Below are positions 4,993 to 5,139 of a stretch of DNA of 5,139 nucleotides, one piece after another. Position 1 is the stretch's first letter; each line of letters starts with the position of its first letter. Source of the stretch: an uncultured Arenimonas sp. (GTDB taxonomy: Bacteria > Pseudomonadota > Gammaproteobacteria > Xanthomonadales > Xanthomonadaceae); assembly GCA_946480565.1 (NCBI GenBank), contig CAMLKR010000176.1, forward strand, positions 1 through 5,139, read 5' to 3'. The position numbers and the translations under genes are program-made. Under the pieces are notes generated by a model. It had not been told where the DNA came from and did not search any database. It saw nothing but the letters and a program-made list of their open reading frames with translations.

Positions 4993-5139
4993 TCAGCGCT
5001 TGAGCGCGTCGCGGATCTCGGTGAGCAGCTTCACTTCCTCGCTGGGCTCGGCCGGCGCGGCGGGCGCCGCCTCCTGCTTGCGCTTGAGCGAGTTGATCAC
5101 CTTCACCGCGACGAAGATGGCGAAGGCGATGATCAGGAA
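4993..5139 (-). CDS. mscL: Large-conductance mechanosensitive channel MscL, C-terminal part (partial)
   Basis: The minus-strand frame is open from the window edge to TGA at 4995-4993 and encodes 48 residues. The first part, [16 protein letters not shown], matches the end of the second transmembrane helix of MscL. It is followed by the basic SLKRKQE, an Ala/Pro-rich linker (about residues 24-32), and the conserved C-terminal cytoplasmic helix [16 protein letters not shown]. MscL is a homopentameric inner-membrane pore of about 136 residues that opens under membrane tension to release solutes during osmotic downshock. The tail aligns well with what I remember of E. coli MscL (AFAIFMAIKLIN, then LLTEIRDLLK). 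About two thirds of the gene lies outside the window. A strong terminator follows. Confidence 0.93.
   Translation of the reverse strand, partial: FLIIAFAIFVAVKVINSLKRKQEAAPAAPAEPSEEVKLLTEIRDALKR

Overview
The window is a chromosomal segment from a very GC-rich bacterium, most likely a gammaproteobacterium of the Lysobacter/Luteimonas/Xanthomonas group. That placement is an inference. It rests on the strong G/C preference at third codon positions, the YfiF/TrmH-type methyltransferase, the mscL tail, the exported M28 peptidase and the A/T-poor promoters. There is no rRNA, tRNA, CRISPR array, transposase or other clear sign of a mobile element, so this reads as core or near-core genome.

Layout. 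(1) Positions 1-180 are the 3' end of an RND efflux permease on the plus strand. (2) Positions 180-346 are a non-coding stretch unusually dense in inverted repeats: five stem-loops lie almost end to end between 180 and 307, followed by the ribosome binding site of the next gene. (3) Positions 347-1285 encode a SpoU/TrmH-type RNA ribose 2'-O-methyltransferase with an arginine-rich N-terminal tail. (4) Positions 1333-2580 and 2580-3491 form a tightly coupled pair with a TGATG junction. The first is an exported protein with a gluzincin-like HEXXH zinc-protease motif. The second is a class I SAM-dependent methyltransferase with two CxxC motifs and no normal glycine-rich SAM loop. The first of the pair may be read from a leaderless mRNA. 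(5) The pair converges on the minus-strand gene at 3512-4933, across a 20-base gap with a stem-loop built around the methyltransferase stop codon. That minus-strand gene encodes an exported M28 (carboxypeptidase Q-like) metallopeptidase. (6) Upstream of it on the same strand are a strong intrinsic terminator and the last 48 codons of mscL, the large-conductance mechanosensitive channel.

How the genes work together. No single pathway links all of them. The HEXXH protein and the cysteine-containing methyltransferase are probably co-translated, but their functional link is unknown. The M28 peptidase and MscL are adjacent in the same direction but separated by a terminator that ends only 13 bases before the peptidase start codon, which raises a question about how the peptidase is expressed. 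I see no clear new defence or mobile system. The most distinctive items are the hairpin-packed intergenic region, the HEXXH-protein/methyltransferase pair, and the terminator that doubles as the peptidase leader.
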